DNA of 32,624 nt, taken from a virus. Under the pieces are notes generated by a model. It saw nothing but the letters and a program-made list of their open reading frames with translations. It was not told the origin of the DNA and ran no database searches. The stretch covers positions 1 to 32,624 of IMG/VR virus record IMGVR_UViG_3300034062_003852; one strand, given 5' to 3'. This document shows, piece after piece, positions 19,867 through 29,298 of the stretch; position 1 is the first letter of the stretch; each line of letters begins with the position of its first letter. The position numbers were made by a program, and so were the translations under genes.

Positions 19867-21759
19867 ATGCATATTTTTATTTATCCATCTCAAGACACTT
19901 ATATTAACAATTCTGACAAATACCAAAACAAAAATTTTGGGTTGGACGAAGTGTTAGAGATATACGCCTCTAACTCAGGCAAAACAACGGTTTATACAGA
20001 TCCAAATTGGCACACGCCACCTCTTACTGCCTCTTCATATGGCAATAACGGATGGTTGGCATACACCACATCTTCGTTGTTTATTTATTCAGGTAGTAAG
20101 TGGTATGCTTTTAATCTTACATCTTCTGTAATACCAAATACATCATTTATTGCTAATTTTACAGGCAGATTATCAAATGTAACTACTAATCCAAAACGTC
20201 CACTTTATATTTCCGGATCAGCCAATTATGCATCCGGATCATTTTCAGGTAGTATGAATATAACTAGTTACTCATTCTTTACAGGAAGTTGGAGTACAGG
20301 TAGTTTTTCTGGCTCTGTGAGAGTTGGTAGTTTTTTTACAAAATTAAAAGTAAACAAACGCACATACACAATAAGTCCGTTAACGGCATCTTTGACAGGT
20401 ACAGGCAGTTTTAAAAATTTAAGAGGGAAACTATTAGGAAAATCAAACACTGGCATACCGTGTAGCTCCAGTTTTTATTCGCCGGTAAGAGCTTTTAATT
20501 CAGGATCATTTACAGGAAGTTTTAGTGGTTCAAATTCTAAGTTGTATATAGAAACTTTAACTTCCAGTAAATTGTATTATACAGATGTCACAAATTTTGC
20601 CGGTTATTTCAAAGGTAAATATAGTGGATCTTTTAAAGCTCCTTCGACAGCTATATACTTAAACTATCCAGAGTTTAGTAGAACTATGATCAAGTTTGAC
20701 TTAACCACACTAAGTCAATCAATTTCTAAGAATGAAATCAGTAGTTCGAAATTGAAATTTACGTTGAATTTAAAAGCCTGTGGTATGAGAAATCTACCAC
20801 TAAACTACTCGATTTATGCTTATCCAATAAGTCAAAGTTGGGAAAATGGAAATGGTAGATATGCCGATGATGGCTCTCAATTAGGCGCTACCTGGAACAA
20901 TAGAGCTTACTCTGGAAGCAATTTATGGTACGGTAGTAAAATAACAAATAGTTACCAACAAGTAAATTATTTATTGACTGCATCATATTCCAGTGCTAGT
21001 TTTCAAAATCAAGGCGGAACTTGGTATTACAAAGTACCAGCATCATATACAAACAAACCAAAGTGGATTTGTAATTCCGTGGCTTTTCCTTCGTTGGTAA
21101 ATAACGGATTAATTTGCAGTCAATCATTTAGTTACGGACAACAAAGTGATATATCGATGGACATCACTACTATCGTTCGTTCTTGGTTGTGTGGGTGTGT
21201 TCCAAATAACGGACTAATGTTATTGACTTCATTTGAAATAAGTACACCTCCTCTTCAACCAACCAACGGGTTGTTACAATTTTTCAGCAAGGATACCAAT
21301 ACAATTTACAGTCCATATATTGATATGGGTTGGGATGATACTGTATTTAATACAGGTAGTTTAAAACCAGTATCTTCTTCTATACAAAACTTGGTTACAT
21401 TACAACAGTTAAACAGTGCATATAAAGCTGGTAGTGTTGCTAAAATATTTGTGTTCGCCAGAGATAAATATCCTCTCAAAACATTTAATAAAGCATATCA
21501 ACAACCAGCTATGGTTACTCCTAAGTATCTGCCAACATCTTCATATTATATGGTTAAAGATGCTGAGTCTGAGGAAGTTTTGATTAATTTCGATAACTAT
21601 ACCAAGTTAAGTTGCGATGCTACGTATGGTAATTATTTTAAATTAAATACAAATGGATTGCCTCAAGAACGATATTTGACAGTATTTATTAAGGTAGAGT
21701 ACAAAGATGGGACAGTTGACATCGTTGATACCGGAAAAATATTTAAAATAACGCGTTAG
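19867..21759 (+). CDS. DNRLRE-type structural protein with inserted GSF fibre repeats
   Basis: The N-terminus (IYPSQDTYINN ... NFGLDEVLEIYAS, about 4-35) and the part from about residue 273 (FSRTMIKFDLTTLSQSI, SIYAYPISQSWENGNG, GATWNNR, MDITTIVRSWLCG) together match the start and body of a DNRLRE domain, a beta-rich module common in secreted and surface proteins. Between them lie about 230 residues of fibre-like sequence with SGSFSGS, TGSFSGS and GKYSGSFK repeats. So the domain appears split by a fibre-type insertion, or a DNRLRE half was rebuilt around it. About 130 further residues follow (PLKTFNKAYQQP ... IFKITR). It starts 1 nt after gp6 and is probably a baseplate-peripheral protein. The domain name is recalled from sequence pattern only. 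Confidence 0.75.
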   Translation: MHIFIYPSQDTYINNSDKYQNKNFGLDEVLEIYASNSGKTTVYTDPNWHTPPLTASSYGNNGWLAYTTSSLFIYSGSKWYAFNLTSSVIPNTSFIANFTGRLSNVTTNPKRPLYISGSANYASGSFSGSMNITSYSFFTGSWSTGSFSGSVRVGSFFTKLKVNKRTYTISPLTASLTGTGSFKNLRGKLLGKSNTGIPCSSSFYSPVRAFNSGSFTGSFSGSNSKLYIETLTSSKLYYTDVTNFAGYFKGKYSGSFKAPSTAIYLNYPEFSRTMIKFDLTTLSQSISKNEISSSKLKFTLNLKACGMRNLPLNYSIYAYPISQSWENGNGRYADDGSQLGATWNNRAYSGSNLWYGSKITNSYQQVNYLLTASYSSASFQNQGGTWYYKVPASYTNKPKWICNSVAFPSLVNNGLICSQSFSYGQQSDISMDITTIVRSWLCGCVPNNGLMLLTSFEISTPPLQPTNGLLQFFSKDTNTIYSPYIDMGWDDTVFNTGSLKPVSSSIQNLVTLQQLNSAYKAGSVAKIFVFARDKYPLKTFNKAYQQPAMVTPKYLPTSSYYMVKDAESEEVLINFDNYTKLSCDATYGNYFKLNTNGLPQERYLTVFIKVEYKDGTVDIVDTGKIFKITR

Positions 21760-21760
21760 T

Positions 21761-22237
21761 ATGGCAAATATACCATTAGTATATAATATATCTTTAAGTG
21801 ATATACAAACATTTAAAGACTTTGGTACTTTCCAAAACAATTTTGATGATTTTGGAAATGATCAATTGGTTTATAACATATCACAGTCGTTTGAAGGTAA
21901 ATACAACTATATCAAAGTGCCAATAAAAAGTTTTTTATACAATGAAAATAAAATCGTTGATACTTCGCAATCAGATTTTACAGAATTACAAACAACTGCG
22001 GTTGAGGAAAAAAGAAATTTAACAGATGTTATAACACAATATAATAACGTATTGGTCGAGAACAGAATTTTAAATCAAACGGTAAACGAATTAGTAGAAA
22101 AATACGAAAACAATGACGATAAACAAGTTATTGCAGCTATGAAAAACCAAATTATTGGTTTACGAATCCAATTGGGACAAGGAAAAGTTGCTTCGGATTT
22201 CGATGATGATTACCCATTTTTACCATTAACTTCTTGA
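21761..22237 (+). CDS. Baseplate-module coiled-coil protein (158 aa)
   Basis: Residues 1-65 are a mixed segment with a repeated pattern LVYNISLSD and LVYNISQSF, suggesting two similar beta elements. Residues about 70-145 form a long coiled coil (TTAVEEKRNLTDVITQYNNV, NRILNQTVNELVEKYE, QVIAAMKNQIIGLRIQLGQG), and the tail is acidic (DFDDDYPFLPL). There is no transmembrane part. It starts 1 nt after the DNRLRE-type gene and ends 1 nt before the 1504-residue gene, so it is tightly coupled to both and probably bridges wedge components. No family is recognised. Confidence 0.78.
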   Translation: MANIPLVYNISLSDIQTFKDFGTFQNNFDDFGNDQLVYNISQSFEGKYNYIKVPIKSFLYNENKIVDTSQSDFTELQTTAVEEKRNLTDVITQYNNVLVENRILNQTVNELVEKYENNDDKQVIAAMKNQIIGLRIQLGQGKVASDFDDDYPFLPLTS

Positions 22238-22238
22238 T

Positions 22239-25200
22239 ATGCCTTACGACTATTTAACAATAAATGATAACGATTTAAATAAGGGTCTTACAAGCGCATC
22301 TTATTTTTCCACTGATTTACAGGCTTTATACGAACAACAACTAATCAGTGAGGATATATTTTACGGCGAATCCGATGATGATTTGTTTGAATTTACACTG
22401 TATAATAATAACCAACAACTTATAAATTTCAACAGAGTAGTTCCACCTGTAACATATTCTGTATTGCAAGGTAGTTACAGAGACATTAATAACGTATTAA
22501 GATCATATAGATTTGCAAACCCATTTACGAATGTGGTATCGTACAAAAACGATATTCTATTACATCCACAATTCGACTTAAATGCAAATGGAGTTGGTCC
22601 TGGTTTATATTATTTGTTGTATAACCCAGTTAGAAATATAGCCGGTAATCCAACAAATAGATTGGTTATAAAAGAAATATCTCCTAGTAGAACTGAGATA
22701 CGTTTATCTTACGCATTTGATGTAAACAAGAATGAAACATCTAGATTAGATGCAATTAAAATTTCAACATTTGCGGATAAAAAATATTTGTTGTTGAGAA
22801 TTTATCAAGACTTAACTGCAATCATTAATAATAATCCAATTGAAAAAGATTTTCTATCTAATAAAGACAAATATAACTACACAGATATCTGTTTGAAGTT
22901 GGGTCTCAAAAGTGAAGCAGAGCTACAAGAGTTTGTTAATTCAACATATGTTGGATATAATAGTATCATTAAGTTGAACAGTGATACAGATTCAACAATT
23001 TTACAAACAAACAAATTTACAGGCGTTCAAGAACAAATCAATAATTTCATATACACTTATAACAACACAGAGTTTACAGCAGATGAAATATTGGAGTCAT
23101 TTAGAATTATTACACTGAAAGTATCTCAGGATAGAATATTACAAAAGAGTTCTATAAATGACATCGATCTACAAAACATACTTGGTTTATTTGAACAAAC
23201 AATTTATACAGATTGGATATTGCCTAATGTAAGCAAATTGTTGGAAAATTATAGAATTAAATACTACGGTCTTTATAAAAATGCTTTAAATTTTGATAAT
23301 GGCAATTTGATCAAGATTTTAACTCATACAAATTATTTAAATCCAACTGACGGCACAGTCAATGTACAAGTAAAACTAGATGCACCTTTACCTTTACAAT
23401 ATAATGTAAAAACCACTTGTTGGATATCAAATATTTCAATTGCTCCTCTTTATTTCAAAGTTAACTTGTTTTCTTCAAAGATATCAAGAAAGGTATTTTT
23501 AAATGACATAAACTTTGATGTACAAATATCTAAAGTCAGTCCTTCTACGGAAAAATATGATGGCAATGATTCTTTCACACTAGATAAATCCAAAATAAGA
23601 TTGAAAGAAAAGTATAATGATTTATACATCGATTATACAGATTTTAATAATTTCATCAATTATTCTTCTGCCGAACTACGCACTAAAATAGCTAAGAATA
23701 AGATTAAAGATTATAATCAACTTGACTATGTTAAAAAGTATACGATTACATCATCTTTAAATACAAGTGGTATAATTTCTTCTTCATATGGAGAGCTAGT
23801 TAGCCAAAAAACTGCTCAACAAATTGCTTTGTTGGATACATTTGATGAATATGAGTCTTATTTGTTTTTTAACTCATCTAGTATAGATGATAAAATTGAA
23901 GAAGCTATTGTATATGATTCAGACAACTATAATAGCTTGGTGTATCAACTTCCGGCATATGTAAAGGAAGATTCCGATTCAGCTGATTATATTAAATTCA
24001 CAGCAATGGTGGGACATTTTTTTGATAACATCTTGGTGTTTATAAAGAAGTTTCCTAAGTCATATCCAATTTCAAATAACGATTCAAATTATTACCCAAA
24101 AAATTATATAGACGAACTACTCAATAGTTTTAGTTGGAATATTGATATTGATAAGTTTACTCAAAGTGATTTGAATCAATTATATTTTAATAATCAAGAT
24201 ATTGCTGGGTATAGTTCTTCTTCTTATTTTGATTACGCAAAATCTATATTAAACAGATTTGCCAATAACATTTCTTCTGTTTATAAATCCAAAGGAACTG
24301 TAAATTCATTCGAAATGATCCGAACTATGTTTGGAATTCCAGCTGGAATAATAACTACCAGAGAATATGGAAGCGCAGATGCTTTTTCAAACCGTGATAA
24401 TTACTTTGTTTACGATGACATAATCTATATGACCGATTTCAAGGAAAACAATTTCTTGAATTTTGAACATACAAGCAGTGACTTTGTTTACACAACTAGT
24501 AGTTATTATGCTTCGGGATCTAATATAAATACTTTTACTAGTAGCACTGAATATACTTCTCGATTTAATGGTATATCTACAATTGAATTTTCTTTTAGAT
24601 TCAAATCTACAAACTATGACTTTGGAGATAAGATCAAATTGATGTCCAAATACAGAAATAAAAAATCTGATTGGGATTTATACATTAAAAAATCAAAGCA
24701 AGTTAATTCAGGTCAGTTGGTATTTGAAATTCACCCATACGAATTGGGAAATACAACTTCAAGTTTAACATTAAATGAGTTACCTCTATTAAACGGGGAA
24801 ATTTTTACAGTGATGTTAAAGCGTGAGCCTGTGCCAGGAGATTTTGACAAATTAAATGTAAGTTCAAGCAAGATTACAAATCAAGTTACACCGTTTATTA
24901 TAGAAGATGATGGTGACTTTGTAATAGAAGATGACGGAGATTTTGTAACATTAGCTTCACAGAAAACAACACTAACTTCATCATACTACGTTAACTCGAC
25001 CAAAGAATTGATTCCATATATTTATAGTTTGTCTACAAATCAATATGATGGAAGTACCAAAAACTTTTCAGCAACAAAACGTAAAGTTATAAGTCATACT
25101 GTAAATAAAAACTTTTCTTCGGGAAGTTATTATATTGGCAATTATTCATCATCTGTATCATTTATAGGAAATCTAGATAAAATAAAAGTTTTAAGAGATC

Positions 25201-26753
25201 CACTTGATAATCAATATTTTGATGAACATTCATATAACTTGGATTCAATATCAATTCCAGATAAAGAAAATGTTTATTCCAATTTGTTTTATTTGTGGAG
25301 TTTTGATACTCCTGTGAATTTATATTCGCCTAGTTCTATTAGTAAAACAGTAGATAATCAAAACATTTATTATCAAACCCAATTCAATGCATATAATTTT
25401 GGACAAAAAGAAAAGTATTTTAGTTATCCAACTTGTTCAAATGTATTGATAGATGAATTTCCATATCAATTTGATAAGATTAACGTAAAACAAACCGTTA
25501 ATACTAACAACTTCGGCCCTAACTACAAGATTAATAGCAAGATAAATAAAATAACAGAGACCGCTTTATCTAATCTTACCCCTTATGATTATTCCACCAG
25601 AATTCAAGATAGTTTGGGTGATGATTCAATACTCTCTGGATTTTTCATAAGTCCATATAATTATTTAAATCAAAAAATAGAGAATTTCATAGGGTTGGAT
25701 GGTATAGCTGATATCATTGGTGAGCCAGAAAACTTAACTAAACAAAATTATGTTGGGTTGGACACATTACAACGTGAGTTTGGTAAAATAAATGAGAAAT
25801 ACATATACCCTCAAGAATTTTACAGTACGTACAAATTTTATATCGACTTTTCAATATTTGATGTCGTAAGTAAGTTAAAACCAGCAAGATCTAATTTATT
25901 AACAGGTGTTCTATTGGAACCAAGTTTATTTGAACGTAAAAAATTTAACTACAGGGATGTAGAATTTGTAACAAACAACCAATTTGATTTATACTTTAAC
26001 AATAAAGCATCATTTACAGCTTCCTTGTTAAACACAAACAATACATCTAGCTTTACTATAATAACCAGTTCACGTGTTAACGATATTACCCAAGATCAAA
26101 ATACTTATAATTATTCCCGTCTTGAAATAAAAGACGTAATAGATAGTCGTGATTTTATTTATGCAAAATATGGAAAGTATGTATATGTTGATTCAAATGG
26201 ATATAATGTACGTGATACAGTTAATGTAGGTAAAAAAGACTATTATCAATCTGTTAATAACACTGGATTTGTGGTAACATTTACTTCTTCATTTAATGAA
26301 GTTCAAGTTATTGGTTCTGGATCTGTCACTGGAAGTAAATATTTAAAAAATTACTATAAAGGCGCTGCTTTTAATAGTGGATATTCCAATAGACATTTGA
26401 GTAAATTCTCATTTGTCGGTAGTAGAACACAGTATCAAGCGTTAAGCAGTTCCAAAACACAACTGGTAAACGGATTAAAATTAAATAATGGCGGTAATAT
26501 CACATATTATACTTACACAAAGGGTAAAAATGATAAAAATAGTACCGTAGACAGAAGTGGTATTACAAACGGAAGTGAGCCAGTTATCACAGTACCTGGA
26601 TTTTTAAGTTTGAACATAGAAACCAACAATGCACCTGCTTATGGTGATACAACTGGTTCTATAGGAAGTCCAGATTCATTGTTTACACAACTACCGCTAA
26701 CAGCTTCTTTACAGACCAGCGCAAGTTTGGAAAGATACATAATGAATTTATAA
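22239..26753 (+). CDS. Large baseplate wedge-type protein (1504 aa), possible gp7 counterpart
   Basis: This is the largest gene in the window. Its position after gp25-gp6 and its size suggest the role of T4 gp7 (1032 residues), but no gp7 motif is certain. Visible parts: residues 1-400 mixed alpha/beta (DLQALYEQQLISEDIFYG near the start), a signature around 582-605 (IKFTAMVGHFFDNILVFIKKFPKSYP) that resembles phage baseplate/tail proteins, then SVYKSKGTVNSFEMIRTMFGIP with REYGS (about 680-710), also frequent in such proteins. A concanavalin/LamG-like domain covers about 770-1005 (STIEFSFRFKS ... GNLDKIKVLRDPLD), interrupted near 886-905 by a doubled IEDDGDFV segment. The C-terminal 450 residues are unassigned. 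No enzymatic motif is seen. Confidence 0.8.
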   Translation: MPYDYLTINDNDLNKGLTSASYFSTDLQALYEQQLISEDIFYGESDDDLFEFTLYNNNQQLINFNRVVPPVTYSVLQGSYRDINNVLRSYRFANPFTNVVSYKNDILLHPQFDLNANGVGPGLYYLLYNPVRNIAGNPTNRLVIKEISPSRTEIRLSYAFDVNKNETSRLDAIKISTFADKKYLLLRIYQDLTAIINNNPIEKDFLSNKDKYNYTDICLKLGLKSEAELQEFVNSTYVGYNSIIKLNSDTDSTILQTNKFTGVQEQINNFIYTYNNTEFTADEILESFRIITLKVSQDRILQKSSINDIDLQNILGLFEQTIYTDWILPNVSKLLENYRIKYYGLYKNALNFDNGNLIKILTHTNYLNPTDGTVNVQVKLDAPLPLQYNVKTTCWISNISIAPLYFKVNLFSSKISRKVFLNDINFDVQISKVSPSTEKYDGNDSFTLDKSKIRLKEKYNDLYIDYTDFNNFINYSSAELRTKIAKNKIKDYNQLDYVKKYTITSSLNTSGIISSSYGELVSQKTAQQIALLDTFDEYESYLFFNSSSIDDKIEEAIVYDSDNYNSLVYQLPAYVKEDSDSADYIKFTAMVGHFFDNILVFIKKFPKSYPISNNDSNYYPKNYIDELLNSFSWNIDIDKFTQSDLNQLYFNNQDIAGYSSSSYFDYAKSILNRFANNISSVYKSKGTVNSFEMIRTMFGIPAGIITTREYGSADAFSNRDNYFVYDDIIYMTDFKENNFLNFEHTSSDFVYTTSSYYASGSNINTFTSSTEYTSRFNGISTIEFSFRFKSTNYDFGDKIKLMSKYRNKKSDWDLYIKKSKQVNSGQLVFEIHPYELGNTTSSLTLNELPLLNGEIFTVMLKREPVPGDFDKLNVSSSKITNQVTPFIIEDDGDFVIEDDGDFVTLASQKTTLTSSYYVNSTKELIPYIYSLSTNQYDGSTKNFSATKRKVISHTVNKNFSSGSYYIGNYSSSVSFIGNLDKIKVLRDPLDNQYFDEHSYNLDSISIPDKENVYSNLFYLWSFDTPVNLYSPSSISKTVDNQNIYYQTQFNAYNFGQKEKYFSYPTCSNVLIDEFPYQFDKINVKQTVNTNNFGPNYKINSKINKITETALSNLTPYDYSTRIQDSLGDDSILSGFFISPYNYLNQKIENFIGLDGIADIIGEPENLTKQNYVGLDTLQREFGKINEKYIYPQEFYSTYKFYIDFSIFDVVSKLKPARSNLLTGVLLEPSLFERKKFNYRDVEFVTNNQFDLYFNNKASFTASLLNTNNTSSFTIITSSRVNDITQDQNTYNYSRLEIKDVIDSRDFIYAKYGKYVYVDSNGYNVRDTVNVGKKDYYQSVNNTGFVVTFTSSFNEVQVIGSGSVTGSKYLKNYYKGAAFNSGYSNRHLSKFSFVGSRTQYQALSSSKTQLVNGLKLNNGGNITYYTYTKGKNDKNSTVDRSGITNGSEPVITVPGFLSLNIETNNAPAYGDTTGSIGSPDSLFTQLPLTASLQTSASLERYIMNL

Positions 26754-26799
26754 TTCATATTTTTGAGTAAAATTTAAAACTTATCAATAATTATTATAT

Positions 26800-27441
26800 A
26801 TGGCATATTTAAATAACAACATTCTTACAGTGAATGCTGTATTGACTAAAAAGGGAAGAGAAATACTCGCAAAAACAGGCGGTTTGAATATCACAGCCTT
26901 TGCTTTGGCAGATGATGAAATTGACTACACTCAATTCAATCCAAATCATCCACTAGGCAGTGCATATTACGACATTGCGATTCGTAACACTCCGGTTCAA
27001 GAACCTATTACCGATGAATCCCAGTCAATGAAGTATAAGTTGGTAACTCTAAACGATGGTGTAACATCTGTACCTACTATCAGTGTAGCACAAAGTGTAA
27101 TTACCGTAGATAGAGACTATACCGGTGAAATTTTAATCAGTCCAAGTACAAATCCAACTTATAACGTTACACTTGGATATACAGTCATTTTGGCCAATAA
27201 GAACGTTGGAACTTTGATTGTGACCGAAACAAATAGTTTAAATTCAACAAGTGCTACAATTCCTACTTTCTCAGGAGATCTAACTTCACAAACATCACAA
27301 GTAGTTGTTGGTAATAAATTTAGATTTGTACCAAACGCAGGATTGTCTAAAACCACAACCACTAATATTACAATTATTGGAAATGAAAGTGGCGGTAATA
27401 CATCAATTACAGTGACAGTTAAAGTTCCAACAACAACATAA
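26800..27441 (+). CDS. Baseplate/tail structural protein (213 aa)
   Basis: The first 75 residues have a pattern common in structural proteins of large phages: ILTVNAVLTKKGREILAKTG, NITAFALADDEIDYTQFNP, and IRNTPVQEPITDESQSMKYK. The remaining part (about 85-213) is Thr/Val/Ser-rich and reads as one or two Ig-like beta domains (TISVAQSVITVDRDYTGEI; FRFVPNAGLSKTTTTNITII). So an attachment-type N-terminus carries an Ig-like decoration. It follows a 46-nt AT-rich gap containing TAATTATTATAT just before the ATG and precedes the next gene by 2 nt. The exact place in the virion is unknown. Confidence 0.8.
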   Translation: MAYLNNNILTVNAVLTKKGREILAKTGGLNITAFALADDEIDYTQFNPNHPLGSAYYDIAIRNTPVQEPITDESQSMKYKLVTLNDGVTSVPTISVAQSVITVDRDYTGEILISPSTNPTYNVTLGYTVILANKNVGTLIVTETNSLNSTSATIPTFSGDLTSQTSQVVVGNKFRFVPNAGLSKTTTTNITIIGNESGGNTSITVTVKVPTTT

Positions 27442-27443
27442 TT

Positions 27444-28562
27444 ATGATATTTAGTAAATTTAATAACGATGACATCGTAGTAGGTAGAATTAATCAAGTA
27501 TCTTCTGGTTTATTCGGAACTGGTAGTTTATTTGTTAGTCAATCTACGTTTGTAACACAATCAGGTGTTACTGGTCAAGCTAATCAACTTACTGGCTCTA
27601 GTCCATACGATGTAAGAAACGGTCAGTATTATTTAGACATTTATTCTGGCGGAGACTTATACTTTGATGTTGCATATGGCGACTATGCTAATAGTGGAAG
27701 TTCTCGTTTTGACGTTGCGACTTACTCAACTCCTGTATTGACCAATGAAACTAAGGTCATTTATTCTCAATACAAAAACACACTTTTACAACCAGGCGAC
27801 ACTTTGTTTAGTTTTGCATCTGGAAGCGTCGATAACATTGTTGATAGCGAAGCAATTTATGTAATTAGCTATGCCGCTGATAAATTCAAAGATCAAATTG
27901 ACCCAGGCCAAATACAAATTGCATTTAGTGGATCAATCGCACCTAAGAAATTTACCTTTATTGATGATTCTCAAGTAGTGAATAAACAACAGAACTCATA
28001 CAATTTGATTTCTGGATCAATTGTAAATGGTATTGCTACTCCTTATTTAAAGAATGGATCTCCAGTATATGCCGGAATAGGGTTGGTTTATCCATCAAAT
28101 GGGGTTATAGTGTTTAATGCTATAAATCTAGATAAATATGTGGGTATTACCGCAGGACAACAGATTTTGAATCGTGTTAACTATTCCAATAGTGTAACTT
28201 CTACAAATCGAAGTGGATATTGGAAAGTATGGACCAGAGATTTTTATAACGCAATCAGAAGATCTAATTTAACGATGGGCGTGAGAAAGTCTGAATTTGT
28301 GCCATCTACAAATTATTTCGTTCGTGTGAAGAATAAAGAGTTTAACTATAGTAACAATCCAACTTTTGTTTCAGATGGTACAGATGGTTTGACTAAAGGA
28401 ACTATTATCTATCAAGATTTAATTAATAATCCACGAACCTATATTACTTCAGTTGGTTTGTATAATGATAATAATGAACTGTTAGCAATTGGTAAAATTA
28501 GTCAACCAACGATGAAATCATTTGATAATGAGTTACTAATTAAGGTGAGAATAGATTTCTAA
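27444..28562 (+). CDS. Baseplate/tail structural protein (372 aa)
   Basis: The N-terminus (MIFSKFNNDDIVVGRINQVS) resembles that of the next gene product (MIKFFKTQDVLVTRFTVS), and the C-terminal 45 residues (YITSVGLYNDNNELLAIGKI ... IKVRIDF) match the end of the 858-residue protein (YITTVGLYSGCDLVAVAKLA ... ISVKWDT). The middle is beta-rich with DVRNGQYYLDIYSGGDLYFD, FSGSIAPKKFTFIDDSQ and SNLTMGVRKSEFV. No enzymatic motif is present. The shared ends suggest a set of related wedge or peripheral baseplate subunits that meet the same partner. It is coupled to the upstream gene (2-nt gap). Confidence 0.8.
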   Translation: MIFSKFNNDDIVVGRINQVSSGLFGTGSLFVSQSTFVTQSGVTGQANQLTGSSPYDVRNGQYYLDIYSGGDLYFDVAYGDYANSGSSRFDVATYSTPVLTNETKVIYSQYKNTLLQPGDTLFSFASGSVDNIVDSEAIYVISYAADKFKDQIDPGQIQIAFSGSIAPKKFTFIDDSQVVNKQQNSYNLISGSIVNGIATPYLKNGSPVYAGIGLVYPSNGVIVFNAINLDKYVGITAGQQILNRVNYSNSVTSTNRSGYWKVWTRDFYNAIRRSNLTMGVRKSEFVPSTNYFVRVKNKEFNYSNNPTFVSDGTDGLTKGTIIYQDLINNPRTYITSVGLYNDNNELLAIGKISQPTMKSFDNELLIKVRIDF

Positions 28563-28585
28563 TCTATAATAGTTTGTTTTTATTC

Positions 28586-28593
28586 TATTTATA
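28586..28593 (+). promoter_or_regulatory. Candidate late promoter element TATTTATA
   Basis: TATTTATA lies 5 nt before the ATG at 28599 in a 36-nt gap. It could restart transcription inside the baseplate block; no terminator precedes it. Confidence 0.4.
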
Positions 28594-28598
28594 ATAGA

Positions 28599-29297
28599 AT
28601 GATCAAATTTTTTAAAACTCAAGACGTATTAGTTACTAGATTTACTGTTTCTAAAGAAAAGACGTTTAATAACGTTTTAAATAATCTTTTATCTGGTACA
28701 GACGGCACAGATGATAGTGTATTTCCAATACAACTATCTTATTTTTCTTGTGACAATAATAAATCTGGAAGTTGTGAAGGTGTTTATTTTGATGATATAT
28801 ATTTAGCAATGACTCAATTTGAAGAGGCTTCTCAGATAAATTTTTCAGTGGGTAAATATGTAAATTCCAGTTCTGTTTTCTATCCATCATCAAGTGCCAA
28901 ATGGAATCCTGTTGTCAATCCTGTAAACGTTAATGGTACATATAAAGGTCAGGTTTATAACACCGTAGATAAAATGTATTATAACGATTATAATAACAGT
29001 TATAATATCTTTGGCTTTGATGATTACGATAATCAAAGAACCAAATTAGATTTGACAAATGATTTTTCCTTATATAAATTGTCTGTTTCTCAGACAGGCG
29101 ATGGTATAAAAAGAAATTCCGTGGTAATATACAATCAATCTGGCGATATAGTTTCAAATATAGAAGACGACGGAAATCACAACTTAATACTAGGCGGTAC
29201 TTATTTTATTAATAGTTATGAATTTACGACAGGAAGTAAAGATACTGTAGAAAACCGTGGTACTTATGGTTTGGGTTATTATTTATTGAATACATAG
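28599..29297 (+). CDS. Baseplate/tail structural protein (232 aa)
   Basis: The 232-residue product starts with a segment like that of the preceding protein (FFKTQDVLVTRFTVSKEKTF). The centre has two cysteines (FSCDNNKSGSCEGVYFDD), possibly a disulphide-prone or metal-binding loop, followed by Tyr/Asn/Asp-rich beta segments (YYNDYNNSYNIFGFDDYDNQ), and the end is rich in Gly and Tyr (RGTYGLGYYLLNT). No family is recognised. It lies 36 nt after its upstream neighbour, behind a TATTTATA element, and 1 nt before the propeller gene, so it probably forms a complex with that protein. Confidence 0.75.
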   Translation: MIKFFKTQDVLVTRFTVSKEKTFNNVLNNLLSGTDGTDDSVFPIQLSYFSCDNNKSGSCEGVYFDDIYLAMTQFEEASQINFSVGKYVNSSSVFYPSSSAKWNPVVNPVNVNGTYKGQVYNTVDKMYYNDYNNSYNIFGFDDYDNQRTKLDLTNDFSLYKLSVSQTGDGIKRNSVVIYNQSGDIVSNIEDDGNHNLILGGTYFINSYEFTTGSKDTVENRGTYGLGYYLLNT

Positions 29298-29298
29298 T

